From: Streptomyces sp. Je 1-369
Lineage (GTDB): Bacteria > Actinomycetota > Actinomycetes > Streptomycetales > Streptomycetaceae
Length of the DNA stretch: 64,000 bases
Reading direction: 5' to 3'
Assembly (NCBI RefSeq): GCF_026810505.1
Contig: NZ_CP101750.1
Coordinates: forward strand, 897,448 to 961,447
Positions 22,824 to 31,439 of this stretch are shown here, piece by piece (position 1 is the stretch's first letter; each line of letters begins with the position of its first letter). A program made the translations under genes and the position numbers. The notes under the pieces are model-generated. The model had not been told where the DNA came from. It was given only the letters and a program-made list of their open reading frames with translations, and searched no databases.

Positions 22824-25576
22824 TCCACCGCCCCCTGCCGGTCCATGGCCAGCCAGACGCGGTCCCGGGTGATCGGTGTCTCGGTGAACCGGATGCCGGT
22901 GGCGTCGCGCAGGGCGTTGGCGAAGGCGGGGGCCACCGGGTTGAAGGGGCTCTCGCTCATCGACTTGGCTCCGAGCGGGCCGATCGCGTCGGTCGTCGCC
23001 GCGAAGTGGACCTCGGTGCGCGGCACGTCGGCGAAGTGCGGGAGGCGGTAGCGGCGGAGGGCGGCCGTGGTGACCTCGCCGCGCCCGTCGAGCCGTACGG
23101 CCTCGAAGAGCGTGGCGCCCAGCGCCTGGGCGACCGCGCCCTCGACCTGTCCGCGGCACTGCAGGGGGTTCAGGACCCGGCCCGCGTCCGCGGCGTGCAC
23201 GCTGCGCAGGATGCGCAGCTCGCCGGTGTCCGGGTCGACGGCGATCCGGAACCACTGAACGTTGAAGGCGACGGAGCGGGGGCTGCCGTCCCAGTGCCCC
23301 TCCCCCGCCAGCTCCCCCTGGGCTCCCTCAGCACGGGCCGCCTCGTACAGCGCTGTCAGCGGGACGCCGCGCCCCGCGCAGTCGACCGCGTCCGCACCGA
23401 GCGCGCAGCGGTGGCGGGCCGCCCCCGTGTGCCGTGCCGCGAGAACCTCGATGCGCCCGGCCAGGGCCTCCGCGGCGAGCAGGACCGCCTTGCCGGCGAC
23501 GACCGTACCGGCCGAACCGAAGACGCCGGTGTCGTGAGGAACGAGGTCGGTGTCCGACTGGCGTACGCCGATGCGGTCCACGGTCGTACCGAGGGCCGTG
23601 ACGGCGATCTGTCCGTGGACGGTGGTGGTGCCGTTGCCGAGTTCCGCCGTGCCGACGGCCACGTCGTACGTCCCGTCGGCGAGGAGGCGGACGCGCGCGT
23701 CGGCGTGGTGCCCGCCGGGCAGCCCGGTGGCGATCATCGAGACCGCCGCGCCCTGGCCGGTCAGCCATCCCTCCGGCACATCGTCGACGCTCGGGTCGTC
23801 CGCGACGGCATCACGGACGACCGCCAGACACTGGTCGAGACCGTACGAGCCGATGTGCAGGTCCTCGTCCTCGCCGGTCGGCCCGGTCAGCCGGTCGTCG
23901 GGGCCGATGAGGTTCCGCTCGCGGAAGTCGAGCGGGTCCATGCCGAGGCGGCGTGCCGTCTCGTCCATGGCGGACTCGACGGCGAAGGTGACCTGCCCCA
24001 GGCCGTACCCGCGGAAGGAGCCCGAGGGAACACTGTTGGTGTAGACGGCGTAGGCGTCGACCTTCTTGTGCGGCGCCCGGTAGAGGGCGAACGGTTCCGT
24101 GACGCTGTGGAGCAGCACGGCGGGCCCGTGGTTGCCGTACGCGCCGGTGTCGGAGACCACGCGCATCTGGAGGGCGGTGAGGCTGCCGTCGGCGCGGGCG
24201 CCGACCTTGACGCGGATCGTGAACGGGTGCCGGGTGGTGGCGCCGTGGAACTGCTCGGCGCGGGTGTACTCGAGCTTGACGGGGCGGCGCAGCCTGAGCG
24301 CGGCGAGGACGACGACGTCCTCGGTCAGCATCTCCTGCTTGCCGCCGAAGCCGCCGCCGACCCGCCCCGTGACGACGCGGACGGCGTCCTCCGGAAGGCC
24401 GTACAGGGCGCACAGGGCGCGGCGGGTCAGGAAGGGGGTCTGAGTGCTGGAACGAACGGTGAGGCGCTCCGTCCCGCGCTCCTCCCCGCCCTCCCCTTCG
24501 AAGGAGGCGAGGCAGCCGTGCGTCTCCAGGCTCGCGTGCTGGACGCGCTGGGTGCGGTAGGTGCCCTCGTGGACGACCGCGGCCTCGGCGAACCCGTCGT
24601 CGACGCTGCCCGTCTCCGCGTGCACCTCGCCGGCCACGTTGTTCTCGATGCGGGCGATCCGTGCCTCCGGCCCCTTCCCGGCGTGGATGACGGGAGCGCC
24701 CGTGCGCATCGCCTCCTCCGGGTCGGTGACGTAGGGCAGTTGCTCGTACGTCACGTCGATGTGCCGGCAGGCTTCCTCCGCCGCCTGCTCGCTGTCGGCG
24801 ACGACGGCGGCGACGCGCTGGCCGACGTACCGGACGACGTCGTCCAGGACGCGGGTGTCGGCCGGGTCGTCGGTGGGGTCCTCGTGGCGGGCGCTGGAGT
24901 ACAGCGTCGCGGGGGCGTCCTCGTGGGTGAGCACGGCGTGCACGCCGGGGACGCGGAGCGCCGCTGAGCTGTCGACGGCGACGACGCGGGCGTGCGGGTG
25001 CGGGGAGCGGAGCAGCTTCATGTGGAGCAGCCCGGGCACCTCGACGTCGAAGGTGTACCGGGCGGTGCCGGTGACGATGTCGTGGCCGGCGGGGGCGCCG
25101 GTGCTCGCGCCGACGGCCTGCCCGGCCCGAGGGGTCTCGGTGTGCCGCACACCGCGGACGGCGTCCTCGATGGCGCGGTATCCGGTGCAGCGACAGATGT
25201 TGCCTTTGAGGAGGTGCGGCAGGTCGTCCAGCGCGCCCTCGATGGCGACGGTGGTCATGAGGAACCCGGCGGTGCAGAACCCGCACTGAAAACCTTGAGC
25301 ATCGAGGAAGTCCTGCTGTACGGGGTGGAGTTCACCGTCCTCGGAGGCCAGGCCCTCCACCGTGGTGACGGACCGCCCCCGAGCCCGCACCGCGGGATAG
25401 AGGCAGCTGTGCACGGGCTCGCCGTCCACATGGACCGTGCAGGCGCCGCAGTCGCCCGCGTCGCACCCCTTCTTCACTCCGAACCAGCCGTGTTCGCGCA
25501 GATAGGTACGCAGACACTGGCCGGGCCGCGGCTCGGCGTCGTACGCCTGCTCGTTGATCCGAACCGAGAAGGTCAT
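22787..25576 (-). CDS. xanthine dehydrogenase-family protein, fused iron-sulfur and molybdenum subunits
   Basis: This 929-residue protein combines two normally separate subunits of molybdenum hydroxylases. Residues 1-150 form the 2x[2Fe-2S] domain: C38, C43, C46, C58 for the first cluster and C98, C101, C128, C130 for the second. After a short linker the molybdopterin-binding domains run to the C-terminus, with the catalytic glutamate probably E875 in GAKSMSESPFNP and the VGGGFGGKQEM motif in between. It oxidises purines or aldehydes, with electrons passing to the FAD subunit encoded just upstream and coupled by an ATGA overlap. Purine, aldehyde or other heterocycle substrates are all possible. 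The fusion order (Fe-S then Mo, FAD separate) is known in actinobacteria but less common than three genes. Confidence 0.9.
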   Translation of the reverse strand: MTFSVRINEQAYDAEPRPGQCLRTYLREHGWFGVKKGCDAGDCGACTVHVDGEPVHSCLYPAVRARGRSVTTVEGLASEDGELHPVQQDFLDAQGFQCGFCTAGFLMTTVAIEGALDDLPHLLKGNICRCTGYRAIEDAVRGVRHTETPRAGQAVGASTGAPAGHDIVTGTARYTFDVEVPGLLHMKLLRSPHPHARVVAVDSSAALRVPGVHAVLTHEDAPATLYSSARHEDPTDDPADTRVLDDVVRYVGQRVAAVVADSEQAAEEACRHIDVTYEQLPYVTDPEEAMRTGAPVIHAGKGPEARIARIENNVAGEVHAETGSVDDGFAEAAVVHEGTYRTQRVQHASLETHGCLASFEGEGGEERGTERLTVRSSTQTPFLTRRALCALYGLPEDAVRVVTGRVGGGFGGKQEMLTEDVVVLAALRLRRPVKLEYTRAEQFHGATTRHPFTIRVKVGARADGSLTALQMRVVSDTGAYGNHGPAVLLHSVTEPFALYRAPHKKVDAYAVYTNSVPSGSFRGYGLGQVTFAVESAMDETARRLGMDPLDFRERNLIGPDDRLTGPTGEDEDLHIGSYGLDQCLAVVRDAVADDPSVDDVPEGWLTGQGAAVSMIATGLPGGHHADARVRLLADGTYDVAVGTAELGNGTTTVHGQIAVTALGTTVDRIGVRQSDTDLVPHDTGVFGSAGTVVAGKAVLLAAEALAGRIEVLAARHTGAARHRCALGADAVDCAGRGVPLTALYEAARAEGAQGELAGEGHWDGSPRSVAFNVQWFRIAVDPDTGELRILRSVHAADAGRVLNPLQCRGQVEGAVAQALGATLFEAVRLDGRGEVTTAALRRYRLPHFADVPRTEVHFAATTDAIGPLGAKSMSESPFNPVAPAFANALRDATGIRFTETPITRDRVWLAMDRQGAVDYAADRSEDGHR

Positions 25577-26397
25577 CGCGCACCCTTCTGGGTGAGTTCA
25601 CGGCGGATCTGCTCGGCGAGGCGGAGGGTCATGTGCCGCCGCCACTCGGGCAGCCCGTGGATGTCGTCGAACCAGTCGGAGTCGGCGACGGCCGAGACGA
25701 TCGCCTCGTGCAACTCTCCCTGAGCCGGGGGCTGCGGGAACGACAGCCGGAACGGCCGACGGGTCGCGGCCGTGATGGTCAGGGCCAGCGAACCGTCCGC
25801 CGGATCGATCGTCCCGATGAGCAGAGCGCCGGAACGCCCGAGGCGGTACAGCGACACTTGCCGGAACGCCGTACGGCATCGCAGGGCGCGGCCGGACACG
25901 GTCACCGAGCGCAGCAGCTCACCTTCGGCGAGGTCGTTGCTGCCGTCCCCGGTGACGAGGTCCACCGTGCGCACGTTCCTATGCGAACCGTCCTGGGCCC
26001 GCAGTGAGCACGCGCCGTCGAGGGCGGCGGTGAGGGAGATCATCGGCCCGGCGGGCAGGGCATGGCAGAGGTTCCCGCCGACGGTCGCCATGTTCCAGAT
26101 CTTGAACGAGGCGAGGAAGGCGCGGCAGCACTGTTCGAAGAGAGGGGCGGCCGGCGCGTCGAGCGTCCGCCCGAACCGGGAGAGCTGCGCGATCGTGCAG
26201 GTGGCGGAGATCCGTACCCCGCCGTCCGGCAGCGTACGGAGCGGCTCCCAGCCCATCCGGCTCAGATCCACCAGGCGCCGCAGCCGCGGCTGGGGTTCGG
26301 AGAAGAGGTACGTTCCGCCGCCGAGCCACGCGTCGCCCGGCTGCCAGGGCCCGCGACGCCGGGCGTCGCACACGTCGAGAACCGTGTTCAGATCCAT
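25573..26397 (-). CDS. FAD-binding subunit of molybdenum hydroxylase
   Basis: This 274-residue protein is the medium subunit of a xanthine dehydrogenase-type complex. FAD-binding motifs are WLGGGTYLFSEP near residue 28 and MATVGGNLCHA near 105. It passes electrons from the iron-sulfur clusters of the coupled downstream protein to NAD or oxygen. I chose the ATG at 26397, which has GGTGGGA just upstream; a GTG three codons earlier (26406) is an alternative. The gene overlaps the large subunit by 4 bp and heads a two-gene operon. I see no molybdenum-cofactor insertion (XdhC-like) gene in the window. Confidence 0.9.
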   Translation of the reverse strand: MDLNTVLDVCDARRRGPWQPGDAWLGGGTYLFSEPQPRLRRLVDLSRMGWEPLRTLPDGGVRISATCTIAQLSRFGRTLDAPAAPLFEQCCRAFLASFKIWNMATVGGNLCHALPAGPMISLTAALDGACSLRAQDGSHRNVRTVDLVTGDGSNDLAEGELLRSVTVSGRALRCRTAFRQVSLYRLGRSGALLIGTIDPADGSLALTITAATRRPFRLSFPQPPAQGELHEAIVSAVADSDWFDDIHGLPEWRRHMTLRLAEQIRRELTQKGAR

Positions 26398-26509
26398 GTC
26401 TCCCACCGCGTCGTAGCATCCCCCCTTGATTCAACGCGCCCTGCGCAGAGGGGATGTGCGCCGCCGCGCCCATTTGCCAGAAGCCGCGCACGGTCACAAC
26501 AATGATCGA

Positions 26510-27130
26510 ATGACAAACAGGGGGCGCATGCTCAAGATCACCGCCGCGCTGACGCTGTCGACACTCGCGCTGACCGGCTTCACGACGGGCCGGGGCCACG
26601 GCGGCGGCAGCCGTCACAGCGACGGGGGCGGCGGAGGCGGCGGCTGCAGCAACTCGAGCCAGGACCACGACAGTTCGTCGTCGAACAGCTCGGGAACGTC
26701 CGGATCGTCGACGTCCGGTTCGGGCTACGACGACGATGACGACATGTACGGCAGCGGCGACAGCAGCAGCGACAGGGACAGTGGCGGCACGCGCAGGCGA
26801 CTGCCGACCAACGACTCCACGGAATCGAGCTCTTCCGGTTCAGGGGGCAAGCGCACGGAGGACGCGACGGCGAAGCTGGTGCGCTGCGCGACGAAGGCGG
26901 CCCCGTACGCGACGGTCAAGGTCACGAACAAGAACGACAAGGCGGGCCGATTCTGGGTCTCGGTCACGTTCGTGGACGCCGACGGCATCACGGTCGTGTC
27001 GCAGTCCGAGAAGGTGAAGGTCCCCGGAAACGGCAAGACGACGGCCCGGGTGGAGGTCGGCGGCAGCGGTCTTGCCCATTTGGTGGAGCACTGCGAGGTG
27101 GATCCGCAGGCGCAGCCGGTTTCCGCCTGA
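26510..27130 (+). CDS. secreted Ser/Gly/Asp-rich hypothetical protein
   Basis: This 206-residue protein is not recognised. It starts with a signal-peptide-like segment (basic start then LKITAALTLSTLALTGF). Residues 25-115 are low complexity: glycine, histidine, then long serine, aspartate and threonine stretches, including six consecutive glycines followed by one cysteine. The C-terminal 85 residues form a compact beta-rich domain (VRCATKAAPYATVKVTNKND and following), resembling small extracellular immunoglobulin-like domains. It has no lipobox with the right spacing. An ATG at 26528 with GGGGG just upstream is an alternative start. It is the lone plus-strand gene here and ends before a bidirectional hairpin. 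It may be a cell-surface or secreted protein of unknown role. Confidence 0.7.
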   Translation: MTNRGRMLKITAALTLSTLALTGFTTGRGHGGGSRHSDGGGGGGGCSNSSQDHDSSSSNSSGTSGSSTSGSGYDDDDDMYGSGDSSSDRDSGGTRRRLPTNDSTESSSSGSGGKRTEDATAKLVRCATKAAPYATVKVTNKNDKAGRFWVSVTFVDADGITVVSQSEKVKVPGNGKTTARVEVGGSGLAHLVEHCEVDPQAQPVSA

Positions 27131-27210
27131 AGGGTTGGTGGCGCTCCGCCCACTGCCCTTTCGACCTGGGGCGCTTCTCCCCTCAGAATCCGATCGGTAG
27201 CCGAGGACGT

Positions 27211-27243
27211 GCCGAGTGCAGCGGTGGCGCCGCTGCACTCGGC
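27211..27243. terminator. bidirectional hairpin terminator
   Basis: GCCGAGTGCAGCGG at 27211-27224 and CCGCTGCACTCGGC at 27230-27243 form a perfect 14-bp stem with a 5-base loop. It lies between two convergent genes (ending at 27130 and 27299), the usual place for a shared terminator in Streptomyces, where a U-tract is often missing. Confidence 0.85.
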
Positions 27244-27298
27244 GCTCGATCGGACATCAGCGGCGCGGCTCGATCTTCAGTACCGCCGTCCCGGTACC

Positions 27299-28795
27299 TC
27301 AAGCTCGGGCGCACGAGGTGTCGTGCGCCGGACGCTGCCCCGTGGCCAGGAAGCGGGACACCGTCCGATCGCCGCACGCGTTTCCGTTGGCGAGGTAGGC
27401 GTCGTGACCGGTGGCGTCGACCGTCACCATGACGGCACGGCGGCCGAGCGCCTCACGCAGCTTCAGGGCGCCGCTCAGCGGGGTGTTGGGGTCGCGCTCG
27501 TTCTGGACGAGGAGGATGTTGGACGGGCCCCGGTCGGTGATGCGTGTGGCCTGCTTCGCCCGGTAGGGCCAGGCGGCGCAGAGCATCGCGTTCCTGGGCA
27601 TGCCGGCGGTCAGCGGATACTTGGCGCGGCTCTCGGTGACGCCCTTCTGGTACGCGGCAGGTGACGTGGGCCACGCGACGTCGTTGCAGAGGGTCGCGGA
27701 GCCGACGGCGACGGCGTTCTGGACCGGCTTCTCGGGCGGGGCCGGGGGCGCGGGCGGCAGGTCACCCTTCAGGGCGCCGCGCATCAGGCGGGCGAGGCCG
27801 GGGAAGTCGTCGGGATCGTCCATCGCGTTGAGCATGGTCTGCCGCAGCACATCGCCGTTCAGTACGGCCGGGTTGGCGTCGGGCCAGGGGATCGGTTCGC
27901 GGTCCAGGCGGGCGGCGAGGCGGAGGAAGAGCGGACGTACCTCGACCGCCGTCTCCGCGATGCGGTCCTCGTTCTCCGGCGCGGAGGCCCACTCGGCAAA
28001 CTCCGGAAAGGTGTCCTCGACACCCCGCTCGTGCGCCGCAAGCCAACCGCGGCCGACCCGGCGGGGGTCGGGATCGTCGTTGCTGTCGAGCACGATCCGA
28101 TCGGTGCGGTGCGGGAACAGCTGGCTGTAGACGGCGCCCACGTACGTTCCGTACGAGACGGCCCAGGCCGAGAGTCTCTCCTCGCCGAGCGCGGCCCGGA
28201 TGCGGTCGATGTCGCGGGCGTTGTCGGTCGTGCTGATGTGGCGGATGAGTTCACCGCCGTTGCGTGCGCAGGCGTCGGAGAGGCGTTTCGCCGTGACCAT
28301 GTTCTCGGTTACGGAACCATCGGGGGCGGGCCAGGGGCGCAGGGCGGACGGCGCGAGGTCGGCGGGTTCGAGGCCGCAGTCGACCGGCGTGGAGCGGCTG
28401 AGGCCGCGGGGTTCGAAGCCGATCAGGTCGTAGGCGTCCCGCACGCTCTGCGGCAGCTTCTGCCCCTTGCCGGAGGGGTCGTCGATGCTGGATCCGCCGG
28501 GCCCGCCGGGGATCAGGAACAGGGCGCCCCGGCGGGCCCCGGGCTTCTCGCTGGGTATGCGGGAGACCGCGATCTCGATCTCCTTGCCTTCGGGGTGGGC
28601 GTGGTCCATCGGCACGGCGAGCGTCGCGCACTCCTGGCGCGTGCCCGCCCCCCGGCCCTCGCACGTCGTCCAGTCGAGCGTCGCGGTCGCGGTCGCAGGA
28701 GCAGTCGGCGCGGTGGACGCGGTGGCCGGCCCGGTGAGGGTGAGGACCGCGGCGGAGGCGGTGAGCAGGACGGTGTTCCGCTTGATCTTCGTCAT
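27299..28795 (-). CDS. secreted alpha/beta-hydrolase, S33 tripeptidyl aminopeptidase family
   Basis: This 498-residue protein has a signal peptide (MTKIKRNTVL, then a hydrophobic stretch ending ATAS), the oxyanion segment FLIPGGPGGSS, the nucleophile S214 in AVSYGTYVG, the acid in QNERDPNTP and the base in DATGHDAYL. The TAP-like C-terminal domain is characteristic of Streptomyces secreted tripeptidyl aminopeptidases and SlpD/SlpE-type proteases, which trim N-terminal peptides outside the cell. I chose the ATG at 28795 because it starts the signal peptide; the frame extends 15 codons further without one. It is monocistronic, ending at the shared terminator. Confidence 0.9.
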   Translation of the reverse strand: MTKIKRNTVLLTASAAVLTLTGPATASTAPTAPATATATLDWTTCEGRGAGTRQECATLAVPMDHAHPEGKEIEIAVSRIPSEKPGARRGALFLIPGGPGGSSIDDPSGKGQKLPQSVRDAYDLIGFEPRGLSRSTPVDCGLEPADLAPSALRPWPAPDGSVTENMVTAKRLSDACARNGGELIRHISTTDNARDIDRIRAALGEERLSAWAVSYGTYVGAVYSQLFPHRTDRIVLDSNDDPDPRRVGRGWLAAHERGVEDTFPEFAEWASAPENEDRIAETAVEVRPLFLRLAARLDREPIPWPDANPAVLNGDVLRQTMLNAMDDPDDFPGLARLMRGALKGDLPPAPPAPPEKPVQNAVAVGSATLCNDVAWPTSPAAYQKGVTESRAKYPLTAGMPRNAMLCAAWPYRAKQATRITDRGPSNILLVQNERDPNTPLSGALKLREALGRRAVMVTVDATGHDAYLANGNACGDRTVSRFLATGQRPAHDTSCARA

Positions 28796-29054
28796 ACGGA
28801 GGATCTTCGCCGTCGGGGCGGGGTGGCCACATCCTCCCAACTGGCCGTCACAATTGGGGGTTTACCCTGACCTGCCACCTAAGGGCCGTGAGGGGGCGCC
28901 CAGAAAGGCTTCTCGCCCACGGATGCAAGCCCCCGCGCTGTATCGCGGCCGCCCACGCCGCAGGCGCGACCGTCAGCCTCAGGCGCTCGCGATGTCAGAC
29001 CCGCGTGCGAGCGTGATGTGTGCAGTGCCTGCGACGCGATATGGGAGGGCTGGT

Positions 29055-29738
29055 GTGGCAGCGATGAGTGATGGCTGGGCCGGTATGGGCTGGGACTGGA
29101 CCAATGTCGACGACGTGCGTCGGCGCCTCGACGAGGGTGCAGACCCGGAGAAATGGGGCGGAGGTGTGCCCCTGCATCGTGCAGCGGTGTTCGGGTCTCC
29201 GGAGGTCGTCGCCGAACTGGCCGGTCGGGTCGCGGATGTGGACGTACTGGAGCACGGCGTGACGGCACTCTGGGAGGCCGTCGTGGCCAAGAAGCCGGAG
29301 AACGCACGAGCGCTCGCCGATGCCGGGGCTGATCCTTGGCGGCCTGCTCTCGGTGGCTGGTCGCCGGGACGACTGAGCCTGGCCGGGCCCACGCCGGACC
29401 TGTTCCAGGTGCCGGAGGGAGTGCGCCTGACCCACGCGGAACGTGCAGCGGCGGACGAGGCCGCGCGCCTCACCTCGGCACTGGGCACCTTTCACTACGA
29501 CGGAACGGGGTTGGCCTGCGTGGCCGGCATCGACGCAGCCGAGGCGATTCGCCGTCTGCAAGCGGCGCCGGTGGGTGACGACGGCGTCGAGGAGTTGCTG
29601 GAGGATCCGTTCGAGTACGACATGGACGAGAGTCTGCGGATCATCGGCGTGACCTCTGTACCGGGCGGCTGCGTCTTGACACAGCCGTGGGGGTACGCGC
29701 CACAAATGCCGGGCGTGCTGACCCGGTTGTCTGCTGGC
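29055..29738 (+). pseudogene. ankyrin-repeat protein, 3'-truncated
   Basis: The frame starting at GTG 29055 (GGGAGGG 5 bases upstream) encodes an ankyrin-like protein: VPLHRAAVFGSPEVVAELA and ALWEAVVAKKPENARALADA are clear ankyrin units, followed by a conserved region ending GGCVLTQPWGYAPQMP and LTRLSAG. In the Streptomyces family I recall, that point is followed by a further 70 or so residues. Here the similarity stops at about 29738 and the frame continues without a natural end, reading as low-complexity arginine-rich sequence. The gene is therefore judged broken at its 3' end; the frame beyond is not counted. Confidence 0.6.
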
Positions 29739-29746
29739 ATCACTGA

Positions 29747-30115
29747 TCCCGACTCAGGACGACGCGGAAGGCCTCGCTCCCGGGCGACGGCGTGGTGTAC
29801 CTGCCGCTCCGGCGGCGCATCTGGTCCATGGCCCATCCGTGGGCCGCACGCGGTCTGCACGACGTGGGGCTCGACCGGAGCCCGGCTGCCTCGCACACCC
29901 TGTACGGAACGGAAGTCGCCGCCGAGCGTCTGCGCGTCCGGATGCTCTCGCAGAGCCGCATCGTGGCGGTCGGCGATCCGCCAGGACAGCCACGGGACCG
30001 GGATCCGCGGGAGCGGACGAAGAGACAGGTCCTTGCGGACCACTTCGAGAAGTGCCGGGTCTTGCGCCCTCAGGGGGCGCACATCACTCTGTACGCCCGC
30101 CCGGGCCACTGCTGA
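29747..30115 (+). pseudogene. C-terminal fragment, probably of a GT39-type membrane mannosyltransferase
   Basis: In a different frame from the preceding fragment, 29747-30115 stays open with protein-like sequence: PGDGVVYLPLRRRIWSMAHP, HTLYGTEVAAERLRVRMLSQ, RIVAVGDPPGQP and a final HITLYARPGHC before the stop. This resembles the extracytoplasmic C-terminal tail of polytopic mannosyltransferase-like glycosyltransferases of actinobacteria, from memory. No membrane-helix part of such a gene exists upstream, and no start or ribosome-binding site is evident. It is best read as a remnant joined to the ankyrin remnant by a deletion. The identity is moderate; that it is a fragment of coding sequence is more certain. 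Confidence 0.45.
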
Positions 30116-30179
30116 AGCGTCGGCCTCCGGCCGTCGGCCACCAGCGGCCGACATGGCCCCCGGGGCCCGGCGGGTCAGG

Positions 30180-30401
30180 TCACGCTCCGTCGCCGTCCAG
30201 CACCCGCTGAACCGCCTGCTGGGCCGCGTAGAAGTCCGTGTCGGAGACCTGGGGGTCGTTCTCGACGCTGTCGAGCCAGTCGGCGATCTCGTCGGGCGTC
30301 CAGAGGTCGAACCCCTTTGGAATGTCGAGCGTCGTGGTGTCGGCGCGCAGCTGTTCGGCGGCGGCTGCTTCCTTGACGCTGCGTGTGCTCACTTCGATCA
30401 T
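30180..30401 (-). CDS. small hypothetical protein, 73 residues
   Basis: I do not recognise this protein. It begins MIEVSTRSVKEAAAAEQLRA and has an acidic helical C-terminal half (TPDEIADWLDSVENDPQVSD and following). No cysteine, signal or membrane segment is seen. GGGGAG lies 8 bases upstream of the ATG, and codon use fits neighbouring genes, so it is likely real. It is separate from the sirtuin gene 97 bp upstream on the same strand. Confidence 0.65.
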   Translation of the reverse strand: MIEVSTRSVKEAAAAEQLRADTTTLDIPKGFDLWTPDEIADWLDSVENDPQVSDTDFYAAQQAVQRVLDGDGA

Positions 30402-30497
30402 CGTGGTTCTCCCCTCGGGTCGGGTGACGGACGGGCGACGTTGCCAGAGGTGGGGGCGGGATGTCCAACCGTCGCCGATGTCGTGCCCGGACTCGTG

Positions 30498-31397
30498 TTA
30501 CGAGGGTGGGAGGGTCCGCGACACGACGGTGGTCAGCGCGGGGCCCAGGGGGAGGTCGATGCGGGTGGCGTGGCGGTCGCCGCGGGTGGGGCCCTGGTTC
30601 ACGATCAGGACCGGGGTGCCGGACCGGGCGGCCTGGCGGACGAAGCGGAGGCCGGACATCACCGTCAGGGACGAGCCGAGGACCAGCAGGGTGGTCGCTC
30701 CGTCGACGAGGCTTCGGCGGGCGGCCACCCGCTCCGGCGGGACGTTCTCGCCGAAGAACACCACGTCCGGCTTGAGCACGCCGGTGCCGCAGGCCGTGCA
30801 CGCCACCGTCCTGAATCCGCTGACCGCCTCGGCGGGCAGATCCACGTCGCCGTCCGGGTTCACCTGTGCCGCGCGGTTGCGGGCGGCGACCGCCTCGAAG
30901 CCGGGGTTCGCCGCGCGCAGGCGGTCGTCGAGCGTCGCGCGGTCTTCCGCCGCGCCGCAGTCCAGACAGATGACGCGGTCGAGGCTGCCGTGGAGCTCCA
31001 CCACGTCCCGCGCTCCGGCGGCCTGCTGCAGCCCGTCGACGTTCTGGGTGATCACTCCGGTGACGAGACCCGCTTCCGTCAGGGCCGCCACGGCGCGGTG
31101 ACCGGCGTTCGGGCGGGCCGCCGCCATGGCCCTGCGGCCCAGCTGGCTCCGGGCCCAGTACCGTCGGCGCGCTTCGTCGCCACCGGTGAACTCCTGGAAC
31201 GTCATCGGCACGTGGTTGCGGCGGAACGAGCCGTGCTCCCCTCGGTAGTCCGGGATGCCGGACTCCGTCGAGAGGCCCGCTCCGCTGAGCACGACGACGC
31301 CTCCCGCGCGCACCGCGGCGACGACCGCCGAGAGGTCGGTCGAGGCCGGAGGCAGGTCGCCCTGCGGCTCCCAGGTCAACGTGGGTCGCGTCCGCAT
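30498..31397 (-). CDS. Sir2-family NAD-dependent protein deacylase
   Basis: This 299-residue sirtuin removes acyl groups from lysine using NAD. Visible motifs are VLSGAGLSTESGIPDYRG (36-53), the catalytic TQNVDGLQ and LHGSL histidine, and four zinc cysteines in two CxxC pairs (CLDCG and CTACG). The GSSLTV cofactor loop follows. Length and order are normal for the bacterial class related to SIRT4 or SIRT5. It starts at an ATG at 31397 and is probably monocistronic. Targets are unknown; acyl-CoA synthetases are common sirtuin targets in bacteria. Confidence 0.94.
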   Translation of the reverse strand: MRTRPTLTWEPQGDLPPASTDLSAVVAAVRAGGVVVLSGAGLSTESGIPDYRGEHGSFRRNHVPMTFQEFTGGDEARRRYWARSQLGRRAMAAARPNAGHRAVAALTEAGLVTGVITQNVDGLQQAAGARDVVELHGSLDRVICLDCGAAEDRATLDDRLRAANPGFEAVAARNRAAQVNPDGDVDLPAEAVSGFRTVACTACGTGVLKPDVVFFGENVPPERVAARRSLVDGATTLLVLGSSLTVMSGLRFVRQAARSGTPVLIVNQGPTRGDRHATRIDLPLGPALTTVVSRTLPPS

Positions 31398-31439
31398 GTC
31401 CTTCAGCTTAGGGCCGGGCTCCGACAGTGATCGGCCGCC

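Noticed and set aside
22220..24967. A 915-codon open frame on the plus strand across the molybdenum hydroxylase gene
   Set aside because: Composition is arginine/glycine/valine-rich with no recognisable domain, and it is antisense to a gene with intact cofactor motifs. It results from the high GC content.
28467..31430. A 987-codon plus-strand open frame spanning the peptidase, ankyrin fragment and sirtuin regions
   Set aside because: Only 29055-29738 looks like protein. The rest is antisense to the peptidase and sirtuin genes or out of frame with the second fragment.
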